In this document: piece after piece, positions 34,193 through 36,495 of the stretch | How positions within the stretch are numbered: position 1 is the stretch's first letter | Layout: every line of letters begins with the position of its first letter | Made by a program: the position numbers and the translations under genes | Source of the DNA: Candidatus Thermoflexus sinensis | GTDB taxonomy: Bacteria > Chloroflexota > Anaerolineae > Thermoflexales > Thermoflexaceae | DNA: 36,495 nucleotides | Assembly: GCA_016842045.1 (NCBI GenBank) | Contig: JAEVEY010000180.1 | Location: 1-36,495, forward strand | Direction: 5' to 3' | Notes under the pieces: model-generated | Told to the model about the DNA's origin: nothing | The model's database searches: none | The model's input: the letters and a program-made list of their open reading frames with translations, nothing else

Positions 34193-35709
34193 CGAGGTGC
34201 CCCCATAAGCGGGAATGGATTAGTTGGGTGGTTGGGATGCTTATTGCGCTGGGAATTGGAATAGCAACCCCTGCGCAAGGGCAGGGGATTGTAGTGCAGT
34301 GGGAAAAGCCGGTCCGGCTATCGAACCCGGATCAGATGGCCTGGTTCCCGGATGTGGCGGCCAGCGATGATGGGACAGTAGCGGTGGTTTGGTCAGGCGG
34401 TGCACGGTGGGGAAAGACATCCTTTGATGCTCTTGTTCTTACAAAACGTCAGGGAGATTCCTGGCTCCCACCTGTGGATATCCAGGCGACTCCAATCATC
34501 CAGGGCATGAGTTCCGCCATACGTAATTCCATCACTCTGGATCGTTATGGAGACCTGATCGCCACCTTCCGCATGCCAACCACTATCTGCTTCTCTAGGG
34601 CTCCATTAGATCAAGCCACATCCACTCGGGCATGGGCGCCACCTCATCGGCTCAGCGGATTAAATGTTGCTTACTACAACGAAATTCAGGAAGATTCCAC
34701 TGGCCGCCTCCATATTGTCTGGTCGGAGATCCTGGCCGGGACATCCTGCGAAGGCTGTTCAGAGATCTATTACCGCTTTTCCGATGATAGGGGGGAAACG
34801 TGGTCGCCCCCGCGGGATCTCTCCAGATCTCCTCAGCAGGATTCCTTAAAGCCTCACCTGTGGAGTGCTTCGGATGGCTGGCTTTATGTAACCTGGCAGG
34901 AAAGTGAAGGGCTCTTTGTGGGCGGAGGACGGCCTGCTGGAATTGGTATCGCGCGTTCGCCGGATCGAGGAAAGACCTGGTTGGGGCCAGTGGTTCTTAC
35001 AGCAACGGTTGGATCTCCTCAACAGGCAGTCCTCGGAGAGGATGGGCGTGGGGCCCTGATGCTGATCTGGCGGATTGCTGAGGGGGAGACCGTTTATTTC
35101 CAGCGCTCCACTGATCACGGGGAGACCTGGTCCTCCCCGATGCCACTTCCCGGGTTCCGGGCCCGGCCATGGACTCAGATCCCCTATGATGACTACGATA
35201 TGGCGGCGGACAGCCTGGGCCGGTTGCATTTTGTGGGTGTGGGGGCAGTGGGCGCAGAGGGCCAGGTCGGGGTCTGGCACATGGTGTGGGATGGCACGAC
35301 ATGGCATGGGCCGTTTCTGGTATCGGCGAATCGAAATTTCCCGGAGTGGCCCCGCCTGGCGGTTTCGGAGGGCCGTCGGTTGCATCTGGTGTGGTTTGAA
35401 CGGGATCCAGAGAACATGTATAACTCCGACGCAGGCCGTTACACCGTCTGGTATAGCACCGCCCTCACGGATGCGCCGCTGGTGCGCCGGACCCCTGTGC
35501 CGCGTCCCGTGCCCACCCCGACGCCTACCCGGTGGATCCCCTCGGCTCCTTCTCCGACGCCCTGGGTGCCTCAGGCCACCCAGCCCCCGGCCCTGCCATC
35601 TGGCCAGCCGCGGCCGGATGCGGATGCGATGCGACTGATCCTGTGGATCAGCGGAGGGGTGGGGATGATCAGCCTGTTCGGATGGTGGATCCGGCGGCGT
35701 ATGGATTGA
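34189..35709 (+). CDS. Secreted, membrane-anchored Asp-box (sialidase-fold) protein
   Basis: This 506-residue protein has a signal peptide (about 1-32), a beta-propeller-like body, a Pro/Thr-rich linker (about 430-470) and a C-terminal helix with an RRRMD stop-transfer end. Three Asp-box motifs are visible: SDDRGETW (198-205), SPDRGKTW (257-264) and STDHGETW (307-314), typical of sialidase/BNR-repeat proteins. The Arg triad, Tyr and Glu of true sialidases could not be placed, so it may bind rather than cleave glycans. The first half is lower in GC than its neighbours (32 of 60 bases in 34441-34500 and again in 34561-34620), hinting at separate ancestry. GAAAGGAG precedes the ATG. It may bind or trim the polymer made by the cluster. 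Confidence 0.8.
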   Translation: MTRCPHKREWISWVVGMLIALGIGIATPAQGQGIVVQWEKPVRLSNPDQMAWFPDVAASDDGTVAVVWSGGARWGKTSFDALVLTKRQGDSWLPPVDIQATPIIQGMSSAIRNSITLDRYGDLIATFRMPTTICFSRAPLDQATSTRAWAPPHRLSGLNVAYYNEIQEDSTGRLHIVWSEILAGTSCEGCSEIYYRFSDDRGETWSPPRDLSRSPQQDSLKPHLWSASDGWLYVTWQESEGLFVGGGRPAGIGIARSPDRGKTWLGPVVLTATVGSPQQAVLGEDGRGALMLIWRIAEGETVYFQRSTDHGETWSSPMPLPGFRARPWTQIPYDDYDMAADSLGRLHFVGVGAVGAEGQVGVWHMVWDGTTWHGPFLVSANRNFPEWPRLAVSEGRRLHLVWFERDPENMYNSDAGRYTVWYSTALTDAPLVRRTPVPRPVPTPTPTRWIPSAPSPTPWVPQATQPPALPSGQPRPDADAMRLILWISGGVGMISLFGWWIRRRMD

Positions 35710-35758
35710 GTTCTGGGGCCGGGCGCTTCAACGCCCTGCACGATATGGAGGAGCTGTG

Positions 35759-36495
35759 ATGCGCATTCTGATGCTGACGCAGGTCCTGCCTTACCCGCTG
35801 GCCAGCGGGCCGCAGATCAAAACGCATTACACCCTGCGATATCTGGCGCAACGCCATCGGATCACCCTGGTCTCCTTTGTGCGCTCTGAGGCTGAGGTCC
35901 GCATGGCGGATGCCCTGCGTCCTTATTGCGAGGCGATCCATACCGTGCTCCTGCGCCGCTCTCGATTCCTCGATGGGATCGCCATGTTGCGGGCGTGGGC
36001 GACGGGGGATCCCTTCATCATCGTTCGGGATCATCACCGCGCGCTTTATCGCTTGCTTCACGCCTTCAATTCAACGAGCTCTTTCGATGCAGTGCATGCG
36101 GATCAGTTGAATATGGCGCCTTACGCTCTGGAGATGCGGGCCTTCCGGGTGCTGGATGCCCACAATGCGGTCTGGCGGATTGCGGAGCGCCTGGCGCAAG
36201 CCATGTCGCCGGGATGGGCGCGGGCGGTGGCCTCGTGGGAGGCCCGACGGCTGAAGGCTTACGAGGGTCGCGTGTGCGCTGCCTTCGATCAGGTGCTGAC
36301 GGTGAGCGAGGAGGATCGCCGGGCGCTGGAAGAAGCTGCGGGCAGGCCTTTGCCTGGAACAACGATCCCGATCGCGATCGACCCAGCGGATTTCCCACCG
36401 ATCCCAGGAGCCCCTGAGGCAAAAGGGGTTCTGCACATTGGAGGTCTGCACTGGCCTCCAAACGCGGAAGGTGTTCGGTGGTTTTTACGAGAGGT
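35759..36495 (+). CDS. GT4 family glycosyltransferase, cut by the window end
   Basis: The first 245 residues of a GT-B transferase are present, starting MRILMLTQVLPYPLASGPQ. They are similar in layout to the GT4 at 24262 (short hydrophobic strand, FPLP/YPLAS turn, KTHYTLRYLA). The junction to the donor domain is reached (TVSEEDRRAL, then TTIPIAIDP and LHIGGLHWPPNAEG). The EX7E region lies beyond the window. GGAGGAG lies before the ATG. The last complete codon ends 2 bases before the window edge. It continues the same operon, 49 bases after the Asp-box gene. Confidence 0.88.
   Translation, partial: MRILMLTQVLPYPLASGPQIKTHYTLRYLAQRHRITLVSFVRSEAEVRMADALRPYCEAIHTVLLRRSRFLDGIAMLRAWATGDPFIIVRDHHRALYRLLHAFNSTSSFDAVHADQLNMAPYALEMRAFRVLDAHNAVWRIAERLAQAMSPGWARAVASWEARRLKAYEGRVCAAFDQVLTVSEEDRRALEEAAGRPLPGTTIPIAIDPADFPPIPGAPEAKGVLHIGGLHWPPNAEGVRWFLRE

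Overview
The window looks like chromosomal DNA of a GC-rich bacterium, most likely a thermophilic Chloroflexota close to Anaerolineae or Thermoflexia. That placement is an inference. It rests on high GC, GGAGG-type ribosome binding sites, long membrane glycosyltransferases with the WWDEG/WFDEG signature, secreted subtilisins, and a bd-oxidase-like protein with an attached cytochrome c domain. No rRNA, tRNA, CRISPR array or intact transposase gene was seen.

Region 1 (1-7839) starts with a small GYD-family protein. Three secreted hydrolases on the + strand follow: an S8 subtilisin-like protease with a PA insert, an S1 chymotrypsin-fold protease, and a 1219-residue fusion of an alkaline-phosphatase-superfamily phosphodiesterase with a UshA-type 5'-nucleotidase. 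Hairpins separate them, so each is probably its own transcript. Together they suggest extracellular scavenging of peptides, nucleotides and phosphate.

Region 2 (8004-10372, - strand) is a translationally coupled two-gene operon. Its first gene encodes a cytochrome bd-like subunit I with a C-terminal CxxCH cytochrome c domain. The second encodes a multi-helix membrane partner. A roughly 800-base gene-free stretch follows and contains a clear 177-bp MITE-like element.

Region 3 (11193-17160) holds a SAM methyltransferase, a convergent 927-residue GT39-like membrane glycosyltransferase, and two OmpR/PhoB-type response regulators with no histidine kinase nearby. The second regulator has Glu in place of the phospho-acceptor Asp.

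Region 4 (17346 to the end, all + strand) is a surface polysaccharide cluster. It contains a UDP-sugar 4-epimerase, a Wzz-BY-kinase, a Wzx flippase, GT4, GT2 and GT4 glycosyltransferases, a Wzy/WaaL-like polymerase or ligase, a GT2-GT-C fusion, three more GT-C-like membrane proteins, a secreted Asp-box (sialidase-fold) protein, and a further GT4 cut by the window end. Most genes overlap by 4-32 bases, which fits a Wzx/Wzy-type operon.

The intergenic spaces carry a recurring palindromic family. Its core is a C-rich arm, a GAA/AAA-type loop and a G-rich arm, often paired with a second unrelated hairpin. One copy has terminal inverted repeats and a 5-bp target duplication, so at least part of the family appears to have been mobile. 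This repeat family, the Glu-type receiver, the bd-cytochrome c operon and the phosphodiesterase-nucleotidase fusion are the features most worth a second look.
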